Positions 53,962 through 62,477 of a stretch of DNA of 64,000 bases are shown piece after piece. The first letter of the stretch is position 1; the number at the start of each line of letters is the position of its first letter. A model generated the notes under the pieces. The model was given only the letters and a program-made list of their open reading frames with translations, searched no databases and was not told the origin of the DNA. The position numbers and the translations under genes were made by a program. Source of the DNA: an uncultured Winogradskyella sp. (lineage in GTDB: Bacteria; Bacteroidota; Bacteroidia; Flavobacteriales; Flavobacteriaceae); NCBI RefSeq assembly GCF_947498005.1, contig NZ_CANMIW010000003.1:1-64000 (forward strand), read 5' to 3'.

Positions 53962-54732
53962 TCATCGTCCCATCCAACCACCATCTACAGTTAGGATACT
54001 ACCATTCATGTAACTTGAAGCTTCTGAGCATAGAAACACTATTGGTCCTGCGAAATCTTCAGGTTTTCCCCAACGTTCTGCAGGAATTCTAGAGAGAATA
54101 GATTCTGAACGGTCTAGGTCTTTTCTCAACGCCTCTGTATTATCTGTACTTATATAGCCAGGAGCAATAGCATTAACATTTATGCCTTTTGAAGCCCATT
54201 CGTTAGAGAACGCCATAGTCATTTGGCCAATAGCACCTTTGCTTGCTGCATAACCAGGAACCGTAATTCCGCCTTGAAACGTTAATAGCGAAGCAGTGAA
54301 CACAATTTTACCAGCTTGTCTCGCAATCATGTCTTTTCCTATTTCTCTTGTAAGAATAAATTGTGCTGTTTGGTTGACTTCAACTACGTGGTCCCAAAGT
54401 TCATCGCTGTGCTCTGCTGCAGGAGCGCGTTTTATAGTGCCTGCATTGTTTACTAAAATATCTATAATAGGAATATCTGTTTTTAGTGCTTTAATGAACG
54501 CGTAGAGTGCTTTTCGGTCGCTAAAATCACAAGTATACGCTGTAAATTTTCTGCCGAGTTTTGTGATTTCTTTTTCTACTTCACTTCCTGATTTTTCTAA
54601 AGTAGCGCTAACTCCAATTATATCAGCACCTGCATCTGCAAGTGCAATAGCCATCGCTTTTCCAATACCTCTTTTACAACCAGTGACTAATGCGGTTTTT
54701 CCGTTAAGTTGAAATTTTTCTAATACACTCAT
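53962..54732 (-). CDS. kduD: KduD-type SDR oxidoreductase (uronate catabolism)
   Basis: A 256-residue short-chain dehydrogenase. The cofactor motif is VTGCKRGIGKAMA, the NNAG motif ILVNNAGTI, and the catalytic YxxxK is YAASK near residue 160. The family is 2-deoxy-D-gluconate 3-dehydrogenase/KduD (ending ILTVDGGWMGR). In alginate users, homologs can reduce DEH to KDG. As the promoter-proximal gene of the PL6 operon, it probably processes the lyase product in the cytoplasm. The exact substrate (DEH or DKII) is uncertain. Confidence 0.85.
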   Translation of the reverse strand: MSVLEKFQLNGKTALVTGCKRGIGKAMAIALADAGADIIGVSATLEKSGSEVEKEITKLGRKFTAYTCDFSDRKALYAFIKALKTDIPIIDILVNNAGTIKRAPAAEHSDELWDHVVEVNQTAQFILTREIGKDMIARQAGKIVFTASLLTFQGGITVPGYAASKGAIGQMTMAFSNEWASKGINVNAIAPGYISTDNTEALRKDLDRSESILSRIPAERWGKPEDFAGPIVFLCSEASSYMNGSILTVDGGWMGR

Positions 54733-54895
54733 GTTATATCATTATTATAAAATAGAAGCTTTGATGCGAATTATTTATGTAATTAGTTAATGCGTTTAAA
54801 ATATAGATTATAAACTCTTAATTAACTTAGAATTATAAAAATACGAGGTAAAATTGGAATAGAATAAGCAAGTGAAGTTAATTTTAAAATAGGAC

Positions 54896-54919
54896 AAAAA
54901 AAGAGGGCAGAAGCCCTCT
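54896..54919 (-). terminator. Terminator of the GNAT acetyltransferase gene
   Basis: On the minus strand, AGAGGGC and GCCCTCT form a perfect seven-base stem around TTCT, followed by TTTTTTT. It is about 90 bases behind the stop at 55012. Its twin lies at 55731-55760. Confidence 0.85.
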
Positions 54920-55011
54920 AATGTAAGTTTTAATAATTTTGATGTTTCAGCGTTTTAAACGAGTATCATAAAATGGTTTATGTTTTCTTTAATTATGTCT
55001 GAATTTGAAAA

Positions 55012-55611
55012 TTAGTACACTATAAATTCTGAAAAATTTTCCTCTTTCAATGATTTCCATTCTTCTTTGATGATGCTATAATAAACATCATTTCTACTTT
55101 TTCCGTTTGAAGCAACATAGTTATTTCTAAAAACACCTTCTTTCTGTGCGCCAAGATTTTCTATAGCTTTTTGAGACCTTAAGTTATCTTGGTCTGTACT
55201 AAATTGTATTCTTCTAAATCCAATAGTTTCAAAACCAAATTTTAATAATTCGAATTTACACGCTTTGTTTAAACCGGTACCTTGGAATTCTGTTCCATAC
55301 CACGTCCAGCCGATTTCACATTTTTTACTTGCGGAATTTACATTACCATATCTTGTACAACCAGCAACTTTATTAGTTTCCTTATCTATAATTAGAAAAG
55401 GATAACAAAGTCGGTTGTTTTTATCCTTAATTGTTTTTGAAATATAGTTTTTAAGCCCTTGTTCATTGTTTATACTCATTCCCATAAACTCCCAAATATC
55501 TTTATCGAAGATTATATCTTTGAGTTCTTCGTTTCTTTTATTATCAAAAGGTATAAGTAAAACTCTGTCGTTTTCAAGTTGAATATTCGATTTTAGAAGT
55601 TTGATTTTCAT
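55012..55611 (-). CDS. GNAT N-acetyltransferase (RimJ/RimL-like)
   Basis: A cytosolic acetyltransferase of 199 residues. The GNAT fold shows FLIIDKETNKVAGCTRYGN, IGWTWYGTEFQGTGLNKACKFELLKFGFE (motif A) and RSQKAIENLGAQKEGVFRN. It resembles RimJ-type enzymes that acetylate protein N termini or drug-like amines; the substrate is unknown. It has its own terminator. Confidence 0.87.
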   Translation of the reverse strand: MKIKLLKSNIQLENDRVLLIPFDNKRNEELKDIIFDKDIWEFMGMSINNEQGLKNYISKTIKDKNNRLCYPFLIIDKETNKVAGCTRYGNVNSASKKCEIGWTWYGTEFQGTGLNKACKFELLKFGFETIGFRRIQFSTDQDNLRSQKAIENLGAQKEGVFRNNYVASNGKSRNDVYYSIIKEEWKSLKEENFSEFIVY

Positions 55612-55730
55612 TATAGAAGTTTGTTATCGTATTTATATAATATCATTTGCTCGCGGACTAAGGTAGCAAAAATGAATCTTTAGTTTTGTTTAATCTAATT
55701 CAAAAAAAACGCGTCAGATTTACTATAAAA

Positions 55731-55760
55731 ACAAAAAAAAGAGAGCAGAAGCCCTCTTTT
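55731..55760 (-). terminator. Terminator of the yebC gene
   Basis: On the minus strand, a nine-base stem with one mismatch around TTCT is followed by TTTTTTTT. Sequence is almost the same as the terminator at 54896-54919. Confidence 0.85.
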
Positions 55761-55782
55761 AAGTTTAACAAATGCAATTGTT

Positions 55783-56529
55783 TTATTCTGCACTTTCTTC
55801 CATAGTATGATATACGTTTTGCACGTCATCATCCTCTTCTAATTTTTCTAAAAGCTTTTCAACATCTTCAGCTTGCTCTGGTGTAATCTTTTTAGTGACT
55901 TGTGGTATACGGTCAAATCCAGAAGAAATAATCTCTATATCATTAGCTTCTAAGTAAGATTGAATATCTCCAAAACTTTCAAAAGGTGCATAAATCATAA
56001 CACATTTTTGCTCTTCGCCATTTTCATCTTCATCAGTATCTGCAAAAATTTCATCCACACCAAAGTCAATCAATTCCAATTCTAATTCTTCTAAATCAAA
56101 ATCTTTGTCTTCAATTTTAAAATTACAAGTATGGTCAAACATAAAAACAACCGAGCCCGAAGTCCCTAAGCTACCATCTGTTTTATTAAAATAAGACCTT
56201 ACATTGGCTACGGTACGTGTGTTATTGTCAGTGGCTGTTTCAACTAAAACAGCAATACCGTGTTGTGCATAACCTTCAAATAGTACAATTTTATAATCGC
56301 CTTGACCTTTTTCACTTGCTTTTTTAATGGCACGTTCTACATTGGCTTTCGGCATATTTACCGACTTAGCATTTTGCATAACAGCTCTTAAACGTGCATT
56401 ACTACCAGGATCAGGACCGCCTTCTTTCACAGCCATTACAATGTCTTTACCTATACGTGTAAAGGCTTTGCTCATGGCAGACCAACGTTTCATTTTTCTT
56501 GCTTTTCTAAATTCGAAAGCTCTTCCCAT
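55783..56529 (-). CDS. yebC: YebC/PmpR-family DNA-binding regulator or translation factor
   Basis: A YebC/PmpR-family protein of 248 residues. Family regions are MGRAFEFRKARKMKRWSAMSK, GGPDPGSNARLRAVMQNAK, MPKANVERAIKKASEKG, ILVETATDNNTRTVANVRSYF and GSVVFMFDH. The C-terminal acidic stretch KLLEKLEEDDDVQNVYH is standard. YebC-type proteins were described as transcription regulators and more recently as relieving ribosome stalling. It is monocistronic. Confidence 0.94.
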   Translation of the reverse strand: MGRAFEFRKARKMKRWSAMSKAFTRIGKDIVMAVKEGGPDPGSNARLRAVMQNAKSVNMPKANVERAIKKASEKGQGDYKIVLFEGYAQHGIAVLVETATDNNTRTVANVRSYFNKTDGSLGTSGSVVFMFDHTCNFKIEDKDFDLEELELELIDFGVDEIFADTDEDENGEEQKCVMIYAPFESFGDIQSYLEANDIEIISSGFDRIPQVTKKITPEQAEDVEKLLEKLEEDDDVQNVYHTMEESAE

Positions 56530-56642
56530 AGTAAAAAATAGTTATAAATTATTAAGTAAAAAATTGCCAATTGAAAGGCAAAACAAATTTAAGAAAATAT
56601 TGAAAATCTTAAAGTAACATTAAAGGTAAATATAATTTAATG

Positions 56643-56930
56643 TTATTCCTCTTCCTCAACAATAGCTTCAATAGCTTCGGCAAGTTTAAAATCTTTTATG
56701 GTTACGCCGTCTGCATCATGTGTGGATAGTGAGATTTTCAGAATATTATAGGTGTTGCTCCAATTTGGATGATGGTTTAAGGCTTCGCATTCAAAGGCAA
56801 TTCGACTCATAGCACTGAAGCAATCTTTAAAATTATCAAATTCATATTCTGTGTGAATGGCATTGTCGTGATAATCCCATTCCGGAAGGTGTAATAATTT
56901 CTTTTCTATAGTATCGTCGTCTAATTTCAT
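56643..56930 (-). CDS. 4a-hydroxytetrahydrobiopterin dehydratase
   Basis: Pterin-4a-carbinolamine dehydratase, 95 residues, with the signature ALNHHPNWSNTYN and the later His and Asp (STHDADGVT). It recycles tetrahydropterin after aromatic amino acid hydroxylation. No phenylalanine hydroxylase gene is in the window. The C terminus is acidic (EAIVEEEE). Confidence 0.92.
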   Translation of the reverse strand: MKLDDDTIEKKLLHLPEWDYHDNAIHTEYEFDNFKDCFSAMSRIAFECEALNHHPNWSNTYNILKISLSTHDADGVTIKDFKLAEAIEAIVEEEE

Positions 56931-57001
56931 ACCCTATGTTTTTATTAAAATTACTATAAAATTTATAATCACTACAAAAAATCACAGTCTTTATTTTAAA
57001 A

Positions 57002-57835
57002 TCACTTTTTTAATTCTTCAAGAACCGTGTCGCTTGTAATTTGAAGGTGTTTAGGTAAAAGATTGAATTTTGGTAAAACCGCTAGATAACGGTCCTCATT
57101 AGTAGTAAATACTTGTTTAGTAACTACTTTTTTGTCTGTAATGAGTTTTAGTATTTCTTTTATAAAATCGTCATGATGTACTAAATCTGTACTACCAAGA
57201 TGAAAAACACCATGTTTATTTCTGTTGATGATATAATGAATTTGTTGTGTCAATTTTTTGTCTAACATAACGTTCATTATAAGATTAGGAAACACTTCTA
57301 CAGCTTCCTTGTCTTTTATAGCTTGTTTCAGTTCGTCTAATCGTGGCGAAGCAGGACCAAATACCATAGGAAGTCTAATTATGGCGACTTGCTTTTTGGG
57401 CATTCGTAATAATAAATTTTCAATCTTTATTTTAAAATGTCCGTAAACACTATGGCTTAATGTTTTGTCTAATTCGTAGCTAGGATACTGACTATACGCA
57501 TCAAAAACATTAGCAGAAGACAAAAATATAAGTTTACACTTATGCTTTAAAACATATTCTGCAATATGTTGATGTGCAATAACTTGTGCGTTAAAATTTC
57601 CGCGAAGCGCAGAGATAATTATAGAAGGTTTTGTAGCTTCAAGAATTTCGTAAACATCGTCTTCTTCTACATTGTAGTGAAAGAATTGTTTGTTCTTTTC
57701 AAATTCCTTTTTCGGAATTCTGTAAGTGCCAAAGGTTCTAAAATAAGGACCCAGTTCTTTGTAAACGGCATTACCAATATAGCCACTTGCACCTAATATG
57801 AGAATACGATGTTTTTGCGCTGTTTCCTTCTTCAT
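57002..57835 (-). CDS. RmlD-like NAD(P)-binding sugar-nucleotide protein
   Basis: An extended short-chain dehydrogenase of 277 residues with the cofactor motif ILGASGYIGNAVYKEL near residue 12. It keeps ANVFDAYSQYPSYE and the YGHFKIKIE segment where YxxxK should sit. This segment reads SHSVYGHFKIKIENL: Tyr followed by Lys four positions later is present. It resembles dTDP-4-dehydrorhamnose reductase-like proteins, but the substrate is uncertain. It ends 22 bases before the gcvT gene end region and is co-directional. Confidence 0.78.
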   Translation of the reverse strand: MKKETAQKHRILILGASGYIGNAVYKELGPYFRTFGTYRIPKKEFEKNKQFFHYNVEEDDVYEILEATKPSIIISALRGNFNAQVIAHQHIAEYVLKHKCKLIFLSSANVFDAYSQYPSYELDKTLSHSVYGHFKIKIENLLLRMPKKQVAIIRLPMVFGPASPRLDELKQAIKDKEAVEVFPNLIMNVMLDKKLTQQIHYIINRNKHGVFHLGSTDLVHHDDFIKEILKLITDKKVVTKQVFTTNEDRYLAVLPKFNLLPKHLQITSDTVLEELKK

Positions 57836-57857
57836 TAATCAATCGACATTCTATCTA

Positions 57858-58940
57858 TTAACCTTTAAAAAACGGTAATTTAACAACCGTTGCAGGAATA
57901 GCTTTTTTACGGACTTGGATATGTATTTTGCTATCTACTTTAGAAAAGACTTTAGGCACATAACCCAAACCAATACCAATGCCTAAACTAGGACTCATGG
58001 TGCCAGAAGTTACAGTACCAATAGTTTTTCCACTACCATCTACAATATCGTAACCATGGCGAGGAATACCGCGTTCGTCTAATTTAAAAGCGACCAATTT
58101 ACGTTCTGGTGTATGCTCTTTTTCAGCTTTTAAAGCCTCGCTATTTGTAAAGTCTTTATTAAATTTACAAACCCAACCTAAACCGGCTTCAATTGGCGAC
58201 GTGGTGTCATCTATATCATTACCATACAAACAATAACCCATTTCTAAACGCAAGGTATCTCTTGCAGCTAAACCAATAGGTTTAATTCCGAAATCTGCAC
58301 CAGCTTCTAATACTTTATCCCAAATTTGTTTTACTTCAGAATTTTTGCAATAAATTTCAAATCCACCACTTCCTGTGTAACCCGTTGCCGAAATAATAAC
58401 ATGCTCAATGCCTGCAAAATCGCCAACTATAAAGTTGTAGAATTTTATATCTGCTAAATCGTGGCTAGATAAAGACTGCATCGCTTCAATGGCTTTTGGT
58501 CCTTGAATGGCAAGTAAAGAATAGTCTTCGCTTAAATCTTTCATGTCAGCACCAACATCGTTTTTAGACGAAATCCAGTTCCAGTCTTTTTCAATATTGC
58601 TCGCGTTAACTACTAATAAATAGGTATCATCTTTAATCTTGTAAATTATTAAATCATCCACAATGCCACCATCATCATTTGGTAAACAACTGTATTGTGC
58701 TTTTCCAACTTCTAATTTAGATGCGTCGTTACTCGATACTTTTTGTATTAAAGCTAAAGCATTTGGACCTTCAATTAAAAATTCGCCCATATGAGAGACA
58801 TCAAAAACACCAACGGCTTTTCTAACCGTTTCATGTTCAGCGTTTACACCTTCATATTGAACTGGCATATTATAACCAGCAAAAGGAACCATTTTTGCAC
58901 CAAGTGCTTGGTGTGTAGAAGATAATGCAGTGTCTTTCAT
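57858..58940 (-). CDS. gcvT: Glycine cleavage system T protein (aminomethyltransferase)
   Basis: GcvT transfers the aminomethyl carbon of glycine to tetrahydrofolate. The 360 residues contain [52 protein letters not shown] and [16 protein letters not shown], and end in the C-terminal barrel ([21 protein letters not shown]). gcvH and gcvP are not adjacent. It begins the leftward pair with the RmlD-like gene. Confidence 0.95.
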   Translation of the reverse strand: MKDTALSSTHQALGAKMVPFAGYNMPVQYEGVNAEHETVRKAVGVFDVSHMGEFLIEGPNALALIQKVSSNDASKLEVGKAQYSCLPNDDGGIVDDLIIYKIKDDTYLLVVNASNIEKDWNWISSKNDVGADMKDLSEDYSLLAIQGPKAIEAMQSLSSHDLADIKFYNFIVGDFAGIEHVIISATGYTGSGGFEIYCKNSEVKQIWDKVLEAGADFGIKPIGLAARDTLRLEMGYCLYGNDIDDTTSPIEAGLGWVCKFNKDFTNSEALKAEKEHTPERKLVAFKLDERGIPRHGYDIVDGSGKTIGTVTSGTMSPSLGIGIGLGYVPKVFSKVDSKIHIQVRKKAIPATVVKLPFFKG

Positions 58941-59007
58941 AATAAATACAGATTTCTTAATTTTTCATTATTTGAAAGCAAAATTAAACAAATTTTTAAG
59001 CTTTAGT

Positions 59008-59517
59008 CTAAAAATCCATAATCCATTCGTCAATAGATTTATCGCTTGTGCCATGTAAAACGGAAATGTCGCCTGTAGACTCAAAAACGACAGCCTTAAC
59101 CTCAGATAATTGTATCACATTGGCTTCTCTTAGCTTGGCTTTTATGTCAGATTCTGTCACTTTACATTTCTTTAAATTAGTTTCTAATAATTTACCATCC
59201 TTCATTAATAATGTTGGTTGGTTATCTACTATGTCTTGCACAAATTTTGTTCTTCTGGCTGCAGCCACTAACATCTGTATAACATATATAATCGCCAACG
59301 CGCTAATGCCATATTGCAAGGACACTGATTTAGAAATTATAACGGTTGCCATTACGGAACCAATGGCTACTGTCATGGCAAAATCGAAACTCGACATTTT
59401 AGAAAAACTTCGTTTACCGCTAATTCGTGTTAAAATGACTAATGCCACATAAATACCAATCGTCGTTAATATAATGGCAAGAAAACCATCTGTTGAAAAT
59501 TTAAACCACTCTTTCAT
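59008..59517 (-). CDS. DUF421 (YetF-type) membrane protein
   Basis: A 169-residue protein with three N-terminal helices and a cytosolic DUF421 domain: VALVILTRISGKRSFSKMSSFDFAMTVAIGSVMATVI spans the usual YetF motifs. A core stretch of strands (LLMKDGKLLETNLKKCKVTESDI, VKAVVFESTGDISVL) follows. The function is unknown; some homologs affect spores or stress. It is monocistronic. Confidence 0.87.
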   Translation of the reverse strand: MKEWFKFSTDGFLAIILTTIGIYVALVILTRISGKRSFSKMSSFDFAMTVAIGSVMATVIISKSVSLQYGISALAIIYVIQMLVAAARRTKFVQDIVDNQPTLLMKDGKLLETNLKKCKVTESDIKAKLREANVIQLSEVKAVVFESTGDISVLHGTSDKSIDEWIMDF

Positions 59518-59723
59518 AATTCTTTCGTTTTTAAGTTCGGAATAAATATGCTTTAAAATGGAATTACCGTTTAACTCAAATGCAATTAAGTTTACTCTAA
59601 ATAATGCTTTTATGGCTTTTAAATTCTATTTTTTGATATGCGTTAAACCTTTTAGCAATTGCAATACAACCTTCTTTAAATATTGAAGACCTTAGTGGAA
59701 ATTAATAATTAAAATCATTTATT

Positions 59724-60041
59724 ATGAAGACTGTATATAAAGACGTTATTGAAGCTAATTTAGAATGTATTATAGATTGTAGAATCTGTTTTTCTGAAAT
59801 GGCAGGCAAAGAAAGTTTTAACGATTGCCCTAAATGTTGTATTCAATGTGCAGATGCTTGCGGTATGCTCATAAAGGTAATGACTTCAGATAGCGTATTT
59901 GTTAAACAGTACGCATTATTGTGTGCCGAAATTTGCGAGTATTGTGCAGACCATTGTGGCGAGCACGAGCATGTACATTGCAAGACATGTGTTGAAACCT
60001 GCAGAAAATGTGCAGAAGCATGTAGAAAAATCGCAGCGTAA
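59724..60041 (+). CDS. Cys-rich four-helix copper-storage-like protein
   Basis: A 105-residue cytosolic helical protein with some 18 cysteines arranged as CxxC, CxxxC and CxxxC pairs along predicted helices (for example ECIIDCRICF, DCPKCCIQCADAC, LCAEICEYCADHCGEH, CKTCVETCRKCAEAC). This is the pattern of the bacterial Csp four-helix-bundle copper storage proteins (DUF326-like). It should bind many Cu(I) ions in its core. No copper regulator lies beside it. It is 22 bases before the GH3-like gene. Confidence 0.88.
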   Translation: MKTVYKDVIEANLECIIDCRICFSEMAGKESFNDCPKCCIQCADACGMLIKVMTSDSVFVKQYALLCAEICEYCADHCGEHEHVHCKTCVETCRKCAEACRKIAA

Positions 60042-60063
60042 TTAAAAACTTTAAAAACACATT

Positions 60064-61590
60064 ATGGCTATATTAGGAAATATTATAAAAGGTGTCATTG
60101 AGCTGAAAGACACGTTTACTTCTGAAATTATTCACGAAGAAGCACAAGAAAACGTACTTAAGGAATTGCTTGAAAGGGCAAAACACACCCAATTTGGTGC
60201 TCATTTTAATTTTGAAGCTATTCTCGAAAGTGAAAACCCTCAAAAATCATTTGCAGCGCAAGTACCTTATTACGATTACAATAAGATAAATGACGAATGG
60301 TGGCACAAACTTCACAATGGCGAAACTGATGTCACTTGGCCAGGAAATCCATCGTATTTTGCATTGAGTTCTGGTACAACTGGAAAAACTAGTAAACGAA
60401 TACCTGTTACCGATGATATGATTGAAGCGATTAGAGGTGCAGGAATTAAACAGGTGTTTGCACTCAATAATTTTGACTTACCTGCAGATTTCTTTGAAAA
60501 GGAAATTATGATGCTTGGCAGTTCTACAGATTTAATTGTAAAAGACAATCATAAAGAAGGCGAAATTAGCGGTATTAGCGCAAGTAATATTCCGTCCTGG
60601 TTTAGAGGATATTATAAACCTGGCGAAGAAATTTCGCAGATTGATGATTGGGACGACCGTGTGCAACGTATTGCAGAACGCGCAAAAGATTGGGATATTG
60701 GTGCATTAAGTGGCATTCCTTCTTGGATAGAATTGATGCTTCAAAAAGTAATTGAATATCATAATTTAAACCATATTCACGAGATTTGGCCAAACCTGCA
60801 AGTCTATACATCTGGAGGTGTCGCTTTTGCACCCTATGAGAAAAGTTTTAAAGCGTTATTAGGCAAACCAGTAACCGTTATTGATACCTATTTAGCTTCG
60901 GAAGGCTATATTGCCACGCAAGTGCGACCAGAAACAGATGCCATGCAACTGAATACAGATAATGGCATCTATTTTGAATTTGTGCCTTTTAAACCCGAAT
61001 ACATTAACCAAGATGGTTCACTTACTGATGAAGCACCTGCTTTAACTTTGAGAGAGGTTGAAACTGACCAAGATTATGTGCTCATCATCAGTACAGTAAG
61101 TGGTGCTTGGCGTTATTTAATTGGAGATACTATAGAATTTACAGATGTTAAACGTGCCGAAATTAAGATTACAGGTCGGACAAAATTCTTTCTAAACACT
61201 GTTGGTTCCCAATTATCAGTGAATAAGATGGATGCAGCGATGCGCGAATTGGAAGAAAAATTTGATACCACCATTTCAGAATACACCATTTGTGCGAAAC
61301 GAGGCGATGATGATGAGTTTTATCATTATTGGTATTTAGGTTCGGATGTAGAAGGTGTTGATAATTCTGAAATTGCCAAGGCTTTAGATGAAAGTTTAAA
61401 AAACGCAAACAAAAATTATAAGGTAGCACGAAGTAAAGCCTTACATGGCGTCAAAGTGAAAGTCATTTCGCCAGAACGATTCTATGATTGGAATGAAAGA
61501 AACAAGAAAAAAGGTGGACAAGTAAAAATGGAACGCGTTATGGGCGAAGAGAAGTTTGCAGATTGGGAAGCGTTTATTAAAGAATCTTAG
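60064..61590 (+). CDS. GH3-family acyl-acid amido synthetase-like protein
   Basis: A 508-residue ANL-superfamily protein matching the GH3 auxin-responsive family: the start MAILGNIIKGVIELKDTF, the ATP-binding SSGTTGKTSKRIPVTDDMI, a middle YLASEGYIATQVRP and the C-terminal WRYLIGDTIEFTD ... KITGRTKFFLNTVGSQL. In plants GH3 enzymes attach amino acids to auxin or jasmonate; bacterial members have no assigned substrate. It is co-directional with the copper protein, gap 22 bases, and its own terminator follows. Confidence 0.9.
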   Translation: MAILGNIIKGVIELKDTFTSEIIHEEAQENVLKELLERAKHTQFGAHFNFEAILESENPQKSFAAQVPYYDYNKINDEWWHKLHNGETDVTWPGNPSYFALSSGTTGKTSKRIPVTDDMIEAIRGAGIKQVFALNNFDLPADFFEKEIMMLGSSTDLIVKDNHKEGEISGISASNIPSWFRGYYKPGEEISQIDDWDDRVQRIAERAKDWDIGALSGIPSWIELMLQKVIEYHNLNHIHEIWPNLQVYTSGGVAFAPYEKSFKALLGKPVTVIDTYLASEGYIATQVRPETDAMQLNTDNGIYFEFVPFKPEYINQDGSLTDEAPALTLREVETDQDYVLIISTVSGAWRYLIGDTIEFTDVKRAEIKITGRTKFFLNTVGSQLSVNKMDAAMRELEEKFDTTISEYTICAKRGDDDEFYHYWYLGSDVEGVDNSEIAKALDESLKNANKNYKVARSKALHGVKVKVISPERFYDWNERNKKKGGQVKMERVMGEEKFADWEAFIKES

Positions 61591-61616
61591 TAGATTCCTT
61601 CTCAATAAGACATTAA

Positions 61617-61648
61617 AAAAGCTATTATGAAAGTAATAGCTTTTTGTT
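61617..61648 (+). terminator. Terminator of the GH3-like gene
   Basis: An eleven-base stem (AAAAGCTATTA with TAATAGCTTTT) around TGAAAG, followed by TTTTTGTTTTT. It is about 25 bases behind the stop. Confidence 0.85.
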
Positions 61649-61674
61649 TTTAAATTTTAAATGGTTGTGATTTA

Positions 61675-62289
61675 TCAATCTTTAATTAATGTTTGTTCTG
61701 CATCTCTATGTGCTACTAATTCCATAATTTCTTCAGGCGATAGGTAATATTTTATAATTCTATCTTTATACGATTGCGTAATGTCAGCGTGGTTTAAAAT
61801 GAAGTCTTTCGTTTTTAAAATATAGTCTTCCATACCTTGTGCAACGGCAAAACTATCAGCACAACGTTCGGCTTCAATAATAGAATTCTCAGAAAACAAA
61901 TACTTAATTCCAAACCAAATAAGATTTCCTTTAGTTCTATCTTGGTAGTCCATAATATGACCCAATTCGTGTCCAATCCAACCAATAAAAATATCGTCTG
62001 GTATGTGACGGGTTAAAAATTCTTTATCTGCAATTTTAAATTTCTCACTGATAAGAATAACGTAGTTTCTGTTCTTTTTAGATTTAAAAAAGCTGCCAAA
62101 TGTTGGTCGTGCTTGCATTGTCGATTTTTTAATATTCTTTTTAAATCTAAATTCTATATTAATATTGTCTAATTGCGGATAATAGGCTAGAGCCGTTTCT
62201 ACGTTCGTTCTAATGTCTTCAGGTATTTTGTGCTGTGCACTCATATATTGTTTACTTAGTATTACTATTATAATCATGAATGTTTTCAT
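61675..62289 (-). CDS. Exported HExxH metalloprotease-like protein
   Basis: A 204-residue secreted protein (signal MKTFMIIIVILSKQYMSAQ) with the zinc motif WIGHELGHIMDY near residue 100 and a conserved acid in IIEAERCADSFAVAQG, as in M48-like proteases. No membrane helices beyond the signal are seen. The target is unknown. It is divergent from the DNA-repair radical SAM gene, across a palindrome-bearing gap. Confidence 0.78.
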   Translation of the reverse strand: MKTFMIIIVILSKQYMSAQHKIPEDIRTNVETALAYYPQLDNINIEFRFKKNIKKSTMQARPTFGSFFKSKKNRNYVILISEKFKIADKEFLTRHIPDDIFIGWIGHELGHIMDYQDRTKGNLIWFGIKYLFSENSIIEAERCADSFAVAQGMEDYILKTKDFILNHADITQSYKDRIIKYYLSPEEIMELVAHRDAEQTLIKD

Positions 62290-62392
62290 AATACTTCAAT
62301 GTAAGGATTGCTGTTTTTTCTGATTAAAGGTTATCGTAGAAATCTTAACGCATTTCATAGGATTAAGACACAATCACAGTTAATTTTATTTT

Positions 62393-62430
62393 ACTACAAA
62401 TTGTAGTAGTTTGTAGCTTTTATATGTAGT
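62393..62430. promoter_or_regulatory. Operator-like palindrome with added half-sites
   Basis: ACTACAA-A-TTGTAGT (62393-62407) is a perfect 15-base palindrome; half-sites TTGTAGC (62411) and ATGTAGT (62424) follow, the first exactly ten bases on. The TACA/TGTA core resembles sites of BlaI/CopY-type repressors. It lies between the divergent protease and DNA-repair radical SAM genes. Confidence 0.5.
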
Positions 62431-62463
62431 ATTTTTTTGTGATTCAAAAAATTTTAAAGAAAA

Positions 62464-62469
62464 AGGAGG
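62464..62469 (+). promoter_or_regulatory. Strong Shine-Dalgarno that decides the TTG start at 62478
   Basis: AGGAGG lies eight bases before TTG 62478. Such strong sites are uncommon in Flavobacteriia and support this start over GTG 62439. Confidence 0.6.
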
Positions 62470-62477
62470 AAAAAGAA

